A stretch of 64,000 bases of DNA from Anaerotruncus sp. (GCA_022009795.1 CP091724.1:1339501-1403500), one strand, 5' to 3'. Counted from the stretch's first letter, positions 1-10,191 are shown. A program made the numbers and translations. Notes: generated by a model not told the origin, from the letters alone.

Positions 1-81
1 TGTTTTTATTTTGTCACTTCTCTCCTCGCTAAAGCTTTTCCTTTTCCACCTGCATAGCAGGTGGTTCTCTTTGTTGCAAAC

Positions 82-120
82 AAAAAGAAAAGGAGCGCAT
101 TGCAACACGCAATGCACTCC
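82..120 (-). terminator. Intrinsic terminator of glnA
   Basis: Read on the minus strand, a GGAG/CTCC stem with one mismatch extends through GCATTGC/GCAATGC around a 5-nt loop and is followed by TTTTCTTTTT. It lies about 80 nt downstream of the glnA stop. A second inverted repeat (CCGAGGC/GCCTCGG, 139-168) between stop and terminator has no T-tract. Confidence 0.8.
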
Positions 121-199
121 GTTGTGCTTAAAATTCGACCGAGGCAATTTAATAATAAACCGCCTCGGCCATTAAAGGCATTACTGCCAAAGAGAGGGC

Positions 200-1542
200 T
201 TATTTTTTAAGATATCTTTCAACTTCCCAAGCGGAAACCTGAGTGCGATATTCATCCCATTCATTCTTTTTGCCTTCAATATAAGCATTGAAAACATGAT
301 CGCCGAGAGTTTCTTTGATAAACGGATCCGCCTCTGCCTCATGAACAGCGGAAATAAGATCGCCGGGGAGGCAATCAATACCTTCGGTTACAAGCTGATC
401 GGAATCAAGGCCAAAAACATTGTAATCAACCGGTGCGGGCGGGGTCATGCCTTTTTTAATGCCGTCAAGACCTGCTGCAAGGCAAAGTGCCATTTCAAGA
501 TAGGGGTTGCAGGTGGGATCGGGGCAGCGAAGCTCAACGCGGGTGCCCTTTCCTCTTGCCGCAGGAATACGAACAAGGCATGAGCGGTTTGAAGCAGACC
601 ATGTGAGATAGCAAGGAGCTTCATAGCCGGGAACAAGTCTTTTATATGAGTTTACAAGCGGATTTGAGAACACGGCAATACCTTTAACATGATGCATAAT
701 ACCTGCGATAAACTGATAAGCGATTTTGGAGAGGCCAAGTTCATCGGAAGGATCATCAAAAGCATTGGAGCCGTCATCGAGTTTGAAAAGGCTCATATTG
801 GTGTGCATACCGGAGCCGTTAATACCGTGAACCGGTTTCGGCATAAAGGTTGCATGCAGGCCGTGCTTTGTGGCATATGTTTTAACAACATGCTTAAAGG
901 TCATAACTCTGTCGGCCGTGGTCATAACATCGTCAAATCTGAAATCGATTTCATGCTGAGATTCGGCAACCTCGTGGTGAGAAGCTTCAATCTCGTAGCC
1001 CATATCCTCAAGAGCAAGGCAAATATCGCGGCGGCAGTTTTCGCCGGCGTCATTCGGATTTAAATCAAAGTAGCCGCCCTCATCGGTGAATTCCGTTGTG
1101 GGGTTACCGTCCTCATCCTTTTTAAAGAGGAAGAATTCAAGCTCGGGGCCGACATTGAAGCCGAAGCCCATTTCGGCAGCCTCATCGATAACCTTTTTAA
1201 GAACATTTTTTTGGGATCGCCGAGGAACGGAGTTTTGTTATCCGCCATATAAACGGAGCAGATAAGCCTTGCGGTGGTTTTGCCGCCGAAGGTTCTCCAT
1301 GGGAAAATTGACCACGAATCAAGGTCCGGATGAAGATACATATCGGATTCATCGATACGAACGAAACCGTCTATCGAAGAACCGTCAAACATACACTCAT
1401 CATCAAGCGCTTTTTCAAGCTGTGAAACGGTTAAAGCCACATTTTTCATAAGGCCGAAAACATCGGTGAACTGAAGCCTTACAAATTCAACATTTTTCTC
1501 TCTTGCATCATTGAGTATGTACTCTTTGGTAAACTTACTCAT
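200..1542 (-). CDS. glnA: Glutamine synthetase, type I (frame broken once)
   Basis: ATP-dependent ligation of ammonia to glutamate in the cytoplasm, the main route of ammonia assimilation. The N-terminal part has the beta-grasp domain with the DGSS motif (FDGSSIDGFV). After a frame break in an A/T run near 1205-1212 the catalytic domain continues with GPELEFFLF, the metal-binding NRSCLVRIPAARGKGTR region and LRCPDPTCNPY. The reconstructed length is about 445 residues, which fits the short GSI-alpha type of Firmicutes and lacks the adenylylation insert. The start at 1542 is chosen because AAAGGAG lies just upstream; a longer reading starting at 1566 has no such site. It is transcribed alone from a strong promoter followed at once by a terminator hairpin, suggesting attenuation. 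The single break is judged a sequencing error. Confidence 0.95.
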
Positions 1543-1621
1543 AACAGCTACTCCTTTAATTAACAAAAAATCTTTATCGCCGAGCGATAATTCATCTGCC
1601 GCCCGGCGGCAAACGGTTAAA

Positions 1622-1656
1622 ATAAAAAAAGGGCGTTCCGAATCGTTCGGAACGCC
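1622..1656 (-). terminator. Terminator hairpin in the glnA leader (possible attenuator)
   Basis: An 11-bp perfect stem (1632-1642 with 1646-1656, 3-nt loop) is followed on the minus strand by CTTTTTTTATTTT. It begins about 14 nt after the predicted glnA transcription start and ends about 80 nt before the start codon. A GCCGCCGGGCGGC hairpin and a TTATCGC/GCGATAA hairpin follow before the ribosome binding site. It could alternatively end read-through from the capA-like gene. Confidence 0.7.
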
Positions 1657-1676
1657 TTTGTTCTTATTACATTATC

Positions 1677-1705
1677 AGTATATTCCCCGAAAGACCCAAA
1701 GTCAA
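1677..1705 (-). promoter_or_regulatory. Sigma-A type promoter for glnA
   Basis: On the minus strand TTGACT (1700-1705) and TATACT (1677-1682) are separated by exactly 17 nt. The predicted start is near 1670. No equally good promoter lies between the hairpin at 1622-1656 and the glnA start. Confidence 0.65.
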
Positions 1706-1900
1706 CACATTTTTTCCAATTTTTGTGCGGGGTGCTTTTTTTCGGAGCAAATGCGCTGCACCTTTTGTGTGATTTTGCACAAAAAGACAAAGTTGTAACA
1801 ATCATTTGCCGAAAAATCGGCAAACTTATAATCAGGCACGCGCTAAGTGCAAAGCGTAATAATTGCTTTGGCTTGGGAATGCCGGGTCGCACTGCGCCGC

Positions 1901-3105
1901 TTAATTCAAATCCAAAAATTCCTCCGGAATAATTTCTTTGGCATAATCGGTGAAATATTCGGGAGTGGCACCGTCCTGCGCGTGGGAGGAGCCGAGTGAC
2001 TCCGTGTAATCGGCAAGCTTATAAACGGCAAATTCATATTTTTGGCCGCTTGTTTTCTTATACCAGCTCACAACGGGCGCAAGCTTTGCCGAGGTGATTG
2101 TGATTTCATCGCTTTTCTTTTCAATTTCAATTTCCGCCATGCCGCCGCAAAGCTGCTTTAAGCTGGTTTGGTGAGAGATGAAATTGCCGATTGAATAATA
2201 AACAAGCATTTTTTTGCCGGTTTGCTCATTTGTTACCCACTCAACGGGCTGAAGCACATGGGGATGCGTGCCGATAACAATATCAACACCCAGCTCGGAG
2301 AAAAAGATTAACATATTCCTTTTGATATTCCGAAACGGCAGTGCTGTTTTCCGTGCCCCAATGCGGGAACACAATAACAACATCGGCATTTTTGCTTTTG
2401 CCGCGTTAACATCCGATGTGATTTTTATCCTTATCCATCATATTAACGCACCATTGCTTGTTTTTCCGGCAGCGAAATACCGTTTGTGCCGTAGGTGTAA
2501 TTCAAAATCGCAAATTTAATTCCGTTTTTCTCGTAATAAACTATGGAATTATAATCCTCTTCCGTATCATTTGTGCCGACATGCACAACTTCGGGGTGCT
2601 GGTCGAAATATTTACATTCCTGCTCAATGCCCGAAAAGCCCTTATCAAGCGAATGATTCGTGGCGCAGGTGAAAATATCAAAGCCTGCATCGATTGCGGC
2701 ATCGCCAACCTCCCACGGAGTGTTAAACATGGGATAGCCTGTGTAATCAAACGCACTGCCGCCGAGCATTGTTTCCTGGTTTATAACCGCCACATCGGCG
2801 CTGCTTATATAGCTTTTAATATGCTCATAAAATGCGGTGTAATCGCGGGATCCATCCTCCTTTTCGCCTGCGGCGATGAGGGTGTTGTGAATCAAATTAT
2901 CGCCCACAGCCACCAAAGAAACCTTTGAAACGGCATTCGTGGTTTGCTGAGTTGTGCTTGCCTCGCTTGTTTGCGCGGTAGGCGATTCGCCGTCTAAATT
3001 CCTTGTGATATGGCCGCTCACGGCAAAGGCACACACCACTATTACGGCTATGATAACGGGAATTATAACTCCCAATTTTTTTGCTTTTGAATTTTTATCG
3101 CTCAT
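1901..3105 (-). CDS. CapA-family (poly-gamma-glutamate synthesis-like) metallophosphatase-fold protein, anchored (frame broken)
   Basis: Family members resemble CapA/PgsA, a calcineurin-fold protein of polyglutamate capsule systems; many clostridial homologues have unknown substrates. A short cytoplasmic N-terminus is followed by one membrane segment (about residues 11-30, IIPVIIAVIVVCAFAV), a Thr/Ser/Gln-rich linker, then VAVGDNLIHN, the NQETMLGG and CATNHSLDKG motifs and, after the breaks, GTHPHVLQPVEW and YYSIGNFIS. These are the usual CapA signatures. Frame breaks fall at about 2390-2445 and about 2305. The start at 3105 is preceded by GAGG. No capB/capC ligase genes are nearby, so a true capsule role is not supported; it may act on the cell envelope. 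Confidence 0.85.
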
Positions 3106-3233
3106 AAAAACCTCATATCCGCGCCGAACAAACCTCGGCGCCGCATTTTTACCCACTTTGCAAATTTATTTTTACCACAGAAGCAAAAATATATCAATAG
3201 CTCTGCCTTTTGCACATTCGGCGGCAAAACGCA

Positions 3234-3270
3234 AAAAGCATCGGAAGCGGATAAACCGACCGATGCTTTT
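3234..3270 (-). terminator. Terminator hairpin after the DUF6465 gene
   Basis: Inverted repeat AAAGCATCGG / CCGATGCTTT with a short T-tract on both strands, 25 nt past the stop of the minus-strand repeat protein. Confidence 0.6.
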
Positions 3271-3295
3271 AATAATATGTATATATATCCTTAAA

Positions 3296-3853
3296 TTATA
3301 AATCGATTTTGCCGGATTCGGTGCCGTTTACAACATAATATGCGGCATAATCCTCTGCCTTAACATAAATTTTAAGAGATTTGATTTCAGAAGCCTTTTT
3401 GCCGCAGGCAGCGCGAACCTTTTTTTCAACATCGGCAGCATTGAACTGCAAACCGCCGAATTCAAAATAAACTTCATTTTTTGCCTTAACTGCTTTTTTT
3501 GCCGCTGATTTAACTTCCTTTTCGGCAGCCTTTACTGCGGATTTAACTTCTTTTTCTGCCTTTTCGGTACTTGCCTTAACAGCCTTTTCCGCTTTTTCAG
3601 CCTTAGCTTTTGTTTCCTTAACTGCGTTTTCTGCCTTTGCCTTTGTTTCCTGAGCAGCCTTAACAGCTTTTTCTTTAGTTTCCTGTGCCGATTTAGCAGC
3701 CTTTTCCTTTGTTTGCTGAGCGGACTTTGCAGCTTTTTCCGAAACTTCTTTTGCAGCCTTTACTGCCTTTTCAGTGGTTTCCTTTGCAGCCTTAACAGCT
3801 TTTTCCGTGGTTTCTTTTGCTGCTTTTGCAGCCGTGTTTTTCTTAACAGCCAT
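3296..3853 (-). CDS. Lys/Ala-rich hendecad-repeat protein with C-terminal DUF6465 domain
   Basis: The first two thirds (about residues 5-125) are a low-complexity, strongly basic helix made of 11-residue units such as TEKAVKAAKET and TKEKAAKSAQE. The last 60 residues (EVYFEFGGLQFNAADVEKK through KIYVKAEDYAAYYVVNG) match the clostridial DUF6465 domain. The 11-residue period resembles group 3 LEA and amphipathic surface-binding helices; the Lys/Ala composition also resembles bacterial H1-like nucleoid proteins. The start at 3853 is preceded by AAAGGAAATCACT; an in-frame ATG 36 nt upstream has a worse site. It is monocistronic and its frame is intact. Function unknown; binding of DNA or membranes is only a suggestion. 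Confidence 0.8.
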   Translation of the reverse strand: MAVKKNTAAKAAKETTEKAVKAAKETTEKAVKAAKEVSEKAAKSAQQTKEKAAKSAQETKEKAVKAAQETKAKAENAVKETKAKAEKAEKAVKASTEKAEKEVKSAVKAAEKEVKSAAKKAVKAKNEVYFEFGGLQFNAADVEKKVRAACGKKASEIKSLKIYVKAEDYAAYYVVNGTESGKIDL

Positions 3854-4045
3854 AGTGATTTCCTTTCGCATAATAATATATTTATTCATTATTTACCGTT
3901 TTGGTAAAAGCACTTTGCTTTTACATTTATTATATTAGTATGCAAAATTCACAAAGTCAATAAAACAGCTTAATAATCTACAAGCAGTTGCTCAAACGGA
4001 GCGGCAAGCAGCGGTGATTTGTGCAATTTAACCAATAAATTATGC

Positions 4046-4881
4046 TTAAAACTGTGCAAGCAGCATGGCAACACCGTCATTTTTCGTTAGTTTCGGTAAC
4101 CGTTTTTTTGCCAGATTTTTTTAACCTTTTTCGGAGGCATTGCCCATTGCCACCGGCAGACCTGCGGCGGCAAGCAGAGGCAAATCGTTATCGTTATCGC
4201 CGAATGCGGCGGCGTTTTCCCTGCCGATTTTGAAATAAGAGCATAAGAATTCAAGCGCCGCGCCCTTATCCGTGCCGCGGTGCAAAAACCTCCAAAAAAA
4301 TTCTTTTTCAAGGCGGCAAAAAGCCGAGCGTTTCATCCGCAGCGAGCAAATCGGCAAGCGAATCGCGCTCCGACTGATTCGGCAGATTTATAAAAATCTC
4401 GTCTGCGCATTTATTATCCGCCTCAAAAAGCGCGCGTATATCCGGCACAGCGCGGCGCGAGCCGAAAAATATATTCGCCAACGGGCGTGCCTGCAAATTT
4501 TTGCCTGTATTTTTCTATAAGAGCAGGTTCGATATAGCCCACATCATCGGCAAAAAGCCTCAAACAAATATCCGTGCGAATTGAGCAAATTTATGATTTG
4601 AAGTGATTTTTTTGGTTTGAAAGCGGCGCGCCGTAAATCCGCCTGCCGCTTGCGATTTCCGTTACGCACGCGCCGTTTGAGGTGACGGCATAATGCACGC
4701 CTGGAAGCACTTTAACGCATTGCGGCAAGCCTGAGAGCGGTCTGCCGGTTACGGGCACGATTTCAATGCCCTTTTCGGCGGCTTTTTTCGCCGCGGCAAT
4801 CGTTTTTGAGCCTATTGTTTTATTGTTTTTAAGCAAAGTGCCGTCCAAATCCACGCACACAAGCCTTATTTCGTTTTTCAC
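4046..4881 (-). CDS. Cof-type HAD-superfamily hydrolase (several frame breaks)
   Basis: Predicted phosphatase of sugar phosphates or flavin/PLP precursors. The N-terminus carries HAD motif I (VDLDGTLL) and PVTGRPLSGL; the C-terminal part, spread over other frames, carries KGAALEFLCSYF and motif IV GDNDNDLPLL followed by VAMGNA and a tail ending DGVAMLLAQF, as in Cof/YcsE enzymes. Reconstructed length is about 278 residues, normal for the class. The start is uncertain; a GTG at 4881 behind GGCGGTG is preferred. Breaks occur near 4500-4590, 4310-4320, 4130 and 4060, which is heavier damage than in its neighbours, so a real pseudogene is possible, though all catalytic motifs survive. Confidence 0.75.
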
Positions 4882-4919
4882 CTTTTCACCGCCAATAATG
4901 CAATAATCTAACCAAATAT

Positions 4920-4943
4920 GCGGCAATCGAAAGCGATTGCCGC
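4920..4943 (-). terminator. Stem-loop between fprA and the HAD gene
   Basis: A perfect 10-bp stem GCGGCAATCG / CGATTGCCGC with a 4-nt loop 30 nt after the fprA stop. The downstream T-tract is poor (CATATTTGG), so it may be a weak terminator or an mRNA 3'-end stabiliser. Confidence 0.45.
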
Positions 4944-4973
4944 AATTAATTTATAAAGTTAACCTAAATTTTT

Positions 4974-6138
4974 TTAATCGGCAAACAATTCGTTTGCAAG
5001 CGACTCAAGCGCGGGAATATCCGATTACTTCATCGCGGATTTAATCGTTACCGTGTTTTTCGCAAACGGAAATATTCTTCATGCCCTCAAGAGTTGCTTT
5101 CATAGCCCTTGCCGCGCACGGTGCCCACGAGCCGTTTTCGATTAAGCCGACTTTTCTGTTTTGATAAGCCTTGCTTTTAAGGTGAGCAAGCAGGGATTCC
5201 ATCGGCGGGAAAACGCCGCCGTCATAGCTGGCCGCGGCAAAAACAACTCTGCCGTATTTAAACGCATCCTCAACCGCCTCTGCGATATCATCGCGCGTAA
5301 TATCTGAAAAAAAGCAACCTTGCAGCCCTTTTGCTTCAAGGATTTCTTTAAGCTTAAGGGCGGCATTTTTTGTGTTGCCGTAAACCGAAGCGCAGGCAAT
5401 GAAAACACCGTCACACTCCGGCTTATAGGAGGACCATGTGTTGTAAAGATTGATATAATATTCCAAGTTTTCGGTAAGCACGGGGCCGTGAAGCGGGCAA
5501 ATTGTTTTAATATCAAGTGCCGCAGCCTTTTTGAGCAAAGTTTGAACGGGGCCGCCGTATTTGCCAACGATGTTAAAATAATATCTTCTTGCCTCGCACG
5601 CCCAATCCTCTTCAACATCGAGCGCGCCGAATTTGCCGAATCCGTCTGCAGAGAAAAAGCACTTTTTTTCGCTGCTTTCATATGTTACCATAACCTCCGG
5701 CCAATGCACCATGGGAGCCATAACAAAATTGAGCGTGTGGGTGCCGAGCGAAAGCGAATCGCCCTCTTTAACCGTGAGCTTTTCAACCGACGGCGCAATA
5801 TCGAAAAACTGCGGCAGCATTGCAAAGGTTTTTGCATTGCCGACAAGAGCAGCCGAGGGATATTTATCCGTAAAGGTTTTAATGTTTGCGGCGTGATCCG
5901 GCTCCAAATGGGAAATCACAAGATAATCCGGCTGCCTGCCGCCGAGCGCGGCTTCAAGATTTGCAAGCCATTCGTTTGTTTTTCTTGCATCCACAGTATC
6001 CATAACCGCAATTTTTTCGTCCATAACAACATATGAATTATAAGAAACGCCGTTCGGAATTATATATTGGCTTTCAAAAAGATCCAAATTCTTCTCATCG
6101 GCGCCTATATATTTGATTGATTTTGAAAATTCTTTCAT
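4974..6138 (-). CDS. FprA-family A-type flavoprotein (flavo-diiron protein)
   Basis: Cytoplasmic flavo-diiron enzyme that reduces O2 (and sometimes NO) to water, protecting anaerobes. The metallo-beta-lactamase-like N-terminal domain shows the diiron ligand motif HLEPDH, then MVHWPEVM, the ADGFG segment and PLHGP. The C-terminal flavodoxin domain starts around residue 245 with ASVYGNTKNAA and has AASYDGGVFPPM. About 390 residues after reconstruction. The start at 6138 has GAAAGGAATTC upstream. The last 22 codons are cut off by a frame break near 5045-5055, and an in-frame TAA at 5025-5027 interrupts MK-SDIPALESL, apparently a G to T change from GAA. No rubredoxin gene is adjacent. Confidence 0.9.
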
Positions 6139-6258
6139 ATTCTGAATTCCTTTCATTTATGTTATTGATTTAATACTCTTTATTTAACCTATATAATATA
6201 TCATTGCGGCAAAAAAATCGCAAGTGGCAAAGCGCCCTAAAAAAATATTCGCGATTTA

Positions 6259-6287
6259 TTGACAATCTTGCATAATGGTAGTAAAAT
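6259..6287 (+). promoter_or_regulatory. Promoter of ilvE
   Basis: TTGACA (6259-6264), 17-nt spacer, TAAAAT (6282-6287), about 35 nt before the ilvE start codon. The leader is too short for a T-box. Confidence 0.65.
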
Positions 6288-6327
6288 TATAGCAAATATA
6301 CTTTTAGAGAAAGAAGTAATTTTTTTA

Positions 6328-7361
6328 ATGGAAAAGAAAAAAACATTGAATGGTCTAACCTCGGCTTCGGCTACATGCCCACCGATTACCGTTATGTTTC
6401 AAACTTTAAGGACGGCAAATGGGATGACGGCGCACTTATCACCGACCCGAATGTCACCATCAACGAATGTGCGGGCGTGCTTCAATATGCACAAACCGTT
6501 TTCGAAGGCTTAAAAGCATACACCACCGAGGACGGCAAAATCGTTTGCTTCAGACCCGATTTAAATGCAGAAAGGCTCAGACAATCAGCAGAAAGGCTTG
6601 AAATTCCGCCTTTCCCGGAGGACAGATTTATTAAAGCGGTTGAAGAAGTTGTTAAGGCAAATGCAGCTTGGGTGCCGCCCTACGGCTCCGGAGCAACGCT
6701 TTATATCCGCCCATATATTTTCGGTTCAAACGCCGTTATCGGCGTTAAGCCGGCAGACGAATATCAATTCAGAATTCTTTGCACACCGGTTGGCCCTTAT
6801 TTCAAGGGCGGCGCAAAGCCGATCACCATCCGCGTTTGCGACTACGATCGCGCCGCACCGCACGGAACCGGCAACATTAAGGCGGGCCTTAACTACGCCA
6901 TGAGCCTTTATGCGATTGTTGACGCTCATAAGCAGGGCTACGACGAAAACATGTATCTTGACGCCGCAACCAGAACATATGTTGAGGAAACTGGCGGCGC
7001 AAACTTCCTTTTCGTAACAAAAGACGGCACTGTTGTTACCCCCAAATCCGATTCAATTCTTCCCTCCATCACAAGGCGTTCGCTTTGCGTTGTTGCCGAA
7101 GAAATTCTCGGACTCAAGGTTGAGCACAGAAAGGTTGCTTTTGAAGAAGTTAAAGACTTTGCGGAATGCGGCCTTTGCGGCACCGCTGCAGTTATCAGCC
7201 CCGTGGGCAAAATTGTTGACCACGGCAAGGAAATCTGCTTCCCTTCAGGCATGGAAGAAATGGGCCCCGTTACCAAAAAGCTTTATGAAACCCTCACCGG
7301 TATTCAAATGGGCAAAATCGAAGGTCCCAAAGGCTGGGTTCACGAAATCACAACAGACTGA
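6328..7361 (+). CDS. ilvE: Branched-chain amino acid aminotransferase
   Basis: PLP-dependent class IV aminotransferase interconverting Val/Leu/Ile and their 2-oxo acids with glutamate. The conserved catalytic Lys lies in GTGNIKAGLNYA; other signatures are VFEGLKAY near the N-terminus, YIRPYIFG, the EETGGANFLFV cofactor-binding region and GTAAVISPVG. About 343 residues, normal for the long IlvE subgroup. One frame break in an A-run at about 6341-6346 separates the first residues (MEKK-NIEWSNLGFGYM) from the rest; an ATG at 6375 is internal. Monocistronic, with its own promoter and terminator. Confidence 0.95.
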
Positions 7362-7395
7362 TTTAAATAAGCCTCAAAAATCAATTGCAAAAAAT

Positions 7396-7428
7396 TATCC
7401 ACCCGAAACATTCCGGGTGGATTTTTTG
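7396..7428 (+). terminator. Intrinsic terminator of ilvE
   Basis: ATCCACCCG / CGGGTGGAT stem followed by TTTTTTG, 35 nt past the ilvE stop. Confidence 0.85.
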
Positions 7429-7454
7429 CGTATTTTGCCGAATTTAAGGCAAAT

Positions 7455-8448
7455 TCATTTGAGCAGCATATCAGGGAATTCGCTTTTTGAATTTGAGATT
7501 GTTTTCATTGCGGTTTTAACATCCGTTAAACACTCATATCTATACCACGGTGCTTCGCAATTCACCATTGAAAGCAGCTGCGGGCAGATATCGCGGCTGA
7601 TAACATATTTTTGTGATGGCAAAATCGCGGCGCACATTTTTTTGTTGGATATGATTTGCTGTAAAGCGAAAAAAATCCGTAAGCAACAGAAAAAAACACC
7701 CTGCTGATATTTCATTAAATCAATAGTGGGAATATCAATAAGCAAGGCCTTTGGAGATTCCTGCTGAGCACGAGCCTCATATGTTTCCATAGCCTTTTTT
7801 GATTGCCGCACGGGAAAGATCGTTCGGACGCAGCTTCAGAAGCTCCTCGCCGGAATTAAGCACCGTTACCTTATATAAATTAAGCCAACATTCGGCGGTT
7901 ACAATATCATTGGTATAATTATCGTAATTTTCTGTTTCGGCGGTGTAAAGCACAATATCATCGTTATATTCCTTTCTGTTTTTCAGTGCAAAAGAAAGCG
8001 CCACATAAAGCGATTTTGTGAAATCAATAAACGGCGAAACATCCAGATAATGCTGTGAAAAAGCGCAAAGCTCATAAAGGCGATACGGCGATGCCTCTCC
8101 GAAATGCGCCCTAAACACTTCATAATAATTGCCGAGAGATTTATAATAATCAAGCAAAAATTCGCTGTTTACATTTATTATAACAGAGCCTTTTTCAAGC
8201 AGGTTTTTTTCTTGTTTCTGAGCAAAGTGGGCACAAGCGGGCGTGACAAATCATTTATTCTTTCCCCGCGATAAAAAAAAATTTTTTTGCTTATTCGCCT
8301 CAAATGGTTTCTTTTACCAGTTGCTCAAATTCGGAAACCGTGCCTATAAATTTTTTTCATTTATACTGAAATCATAATCAAATTCATTTTTCAAGCGCTT
8401 TGCCGATATCGCTGAGTGCCGTTTTTAAACTTGCCTATATTTTTCCAT
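7455..8448 (-). CDS. FRG-domain protein (several frame breaks)
   Basis: The FRG domain is named for its conserved F/Y-R-G triad and occurs in many uncharacterised, sometimes defence-linked, proteins. Translating the minus strand piecewise gives FEQLVKETI, then FFYRGERINDLSRPLVPTLLRNK, then ELCAFSQHYLDVSPFIDFTKSLYVALSFAL, which matches FRG domain order: the RG motif, then a QHY...DxTxxxxVALxFA segment. The C-terminal part (LLIDIPTIDLMKYQQGVFF, MCAAILPSQKYVISRD) also fits. Reconstructed length is about 330 residues from an ATG at 8448. Breaks occur near 8430, 8375, 8290-8320, 8220 and 7790, denser than average; either the A/T-rich sequence attracted errors or this is a decaying accessory gene. 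Exact function unknown. Confidence 0.6.
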
Positions 8449-8577
8449 ATTTTTTTATCACCGAGGATATTATACTATAAAAAAAGTTTGTTAAAAAAAG
8501 AACAAATTATAAAACTTTTTATTGATTTTTAAAAAAACTAAGTGTTATTATATTGGCAAACAGGAGAGTGTATTATT

Positions 8578-10092
8578 ATGAGAGGAATAAAAACATCAAA
8601 ATCACGAATACGAAAAACCATATTTACGGAAGTGGCAAAGCTTGCTTACAAAGGCTGGGATGAAAAGGAATTTCAAAACCTGCCTTATAAAATAATAAGC
8701 GGCGATGTTGCCCAATACAGAGACAGCGTTTTTCGTTGAAAGAGAGGTTGTGGCGGAAAGGCTTCGCGACGCAATGGGACTTTCGCTCAGGGATTTCAAC
8801 GATTTCAACTCCGTTTGCAAAGGCATCAGCGAAAGCTTGGTGGACGAAAAATATTACGAACCGCCGCTTATCGACATAATTAAATTCGCCTGCAACAGAT
8901 GCCCCGAAAACAAGGTTTTCGTTACAAACGGCTGCCAAAACTGCCTTGAGCACCCCTGCGTGGAGATTTGCCCCAAAAAAGCAATTTCAATCAAAAACGG
9001 CAGATCGTTTATTGATCAGGAAAAATGTGTTAAATGCGGCATGTGCGTAAACGCCTGCGAATACAACGCAATCATAAAGCAAGAGCGCCCCTGCGCAAAG
9101 GTTTGCGGCATGAAAGCCATTAAATCGGATGAACTCGGCAGAGCCGAAATAGACCCCGATAAATGCGTTTCCTGCGGAATGTGCCTTGTAAACTGTCCTT
9201 TCGGCGCAATTATTGATAAAAGCCAAATTTATCAAACAATCACCGCGCTTAAAAGCGACACACCGGTTTACGCCGCAATCGCGCCCGCATTTGCAGGGCA
9301 ATTCGGCAATGTAAGCAGCGGAAAGATTCGCACCGCTTTCAAGGAGCTTGGCTTTGAGGATGTGGTTGAGGTTGCAATCGGCGCCGACCTTTGCACAATA
9401 GAAGAAGCGCAAGATTTCATGGAGGAAGTGCCCGCAAAGCAACCGTTTATGGCAACTTCGTGCTGCCCTGCATGGTCCGTTATGGCAAAAAAGCTTTTCC
9501 CCGAATTTGAATCCTATATTTCAATGGCACTTACCCCGATGGTGCTCACCGCGAGACTTATCAAAGAAAAGCACCCTGAATGCAAGGTTGTTTTCGTGGG
9601 CCCGTGCGCCGCGAAGAAGCTTGAGGCGAGCCGCCGCACAATCAGAAGCTATGTTGATTTTGTGCTCACCTTTGAGGAGCTCAGCGCAATTCTTGATGCC
9701 AAAGAGATAAATATTGCAGACTGCGAAGAGGGCGAACCCCTCAGCGGCTCCAGCGGCGACGGCAAAGGCTTTGCCGTAAGCGGCGGCGTGGCAAAAGCGG
9801 TTGAAAACGCAATTCACGAAATGGACCCCGACAGAGAAGTGCTGACCGCAAGAGCGGAAGGCCTGCCGGAATGCCGCAAAATGCTGCAACTTGCAAAGGC
9901 CGGAAAATATAACGGCTATCTGCTTGAGGGCATGGCTTGCCCTGGCGGATGCGTTGCCGGCGCGGGCACGATTCAACCCGTTAAAAAAAGACCACCATGG
10001 CGGTAAGCATGGCTGCCAAGGCAAGCGAGGAGCAAAGCGTTTTAAGCTCCGAATACAAAGAATATCTTCACATTTTTGGAAGAAAAAAATAA
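8578..10092 (+). CDS. [FeFe] hydrogenase, group B type, monomeric
   Basis: Ferredoxin-linked proton reduction or H2 oxidation in the cytoplasm. The N-terminus (MRGIKTSKSRIRKTIFTEVA) and the cysteine-rich CPENKVFVTNGCQNCLEHPCVEICPKKAI segment are typical of group B FeFe hydrogenases (TIGR04105-like). Two 4Fe-4S motifs follow (CVKCGMCVNACEY, CVSCGMCLVNCPF). H-cluster motifs are TSCCPAW, VGPCAAKK and EGMACPGGC. Start at 8578 with GGAGAG upstream. Frame breaks occur near 8730 (T-run) and 10000 (A-run); the true C-terminus ends KEYLHIFGRKK at 10092. About 504 residues. No NuoE/F-like partner and no hydEFG maturase genes are nearby, so electrons probably come directly from ferredoxin. Confidence 0.92.
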
Positions 10093-10129
10093 CAAAAAAA
10101 TCTTAAAATCAAAAAAACGCTTTTCGTTC

Positions 10130-10158
10130 TTGACTGCCCAAATTGTGCAGACAGTACA
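10130..10158. repeat. Probable IS3-family terminal inverted repeat (single end)
   Basis: TGACTGCCCAAATTGTGCAGACAGTACA lies about 35 nt beyond the C-terminal end of the transposase remnant and resembles terminal repeats of the IS150/IS3 group. I see no partner repeat on the other side, so only one end of the element is left. Confidence 0.4.
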
Positions 10159-10191
10159 AAAAGAGCCTACATGGAGTAGAAAAATTAAATT

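Noticed and set aside
1617..1892. A 91-residue frame on the minus strand between the capA-like gene and glnA
   Set aside because: It spans the promoter and terminator hairpin, lacks a ribosome binding site, and shows no protein-like composition.
6288..6327. T-box or other riboswitch before ilvE
   Set aside because: The leader between promoter and start is only about 35 nt and contains no T-box core (AGGGTGG) or specifier structure.
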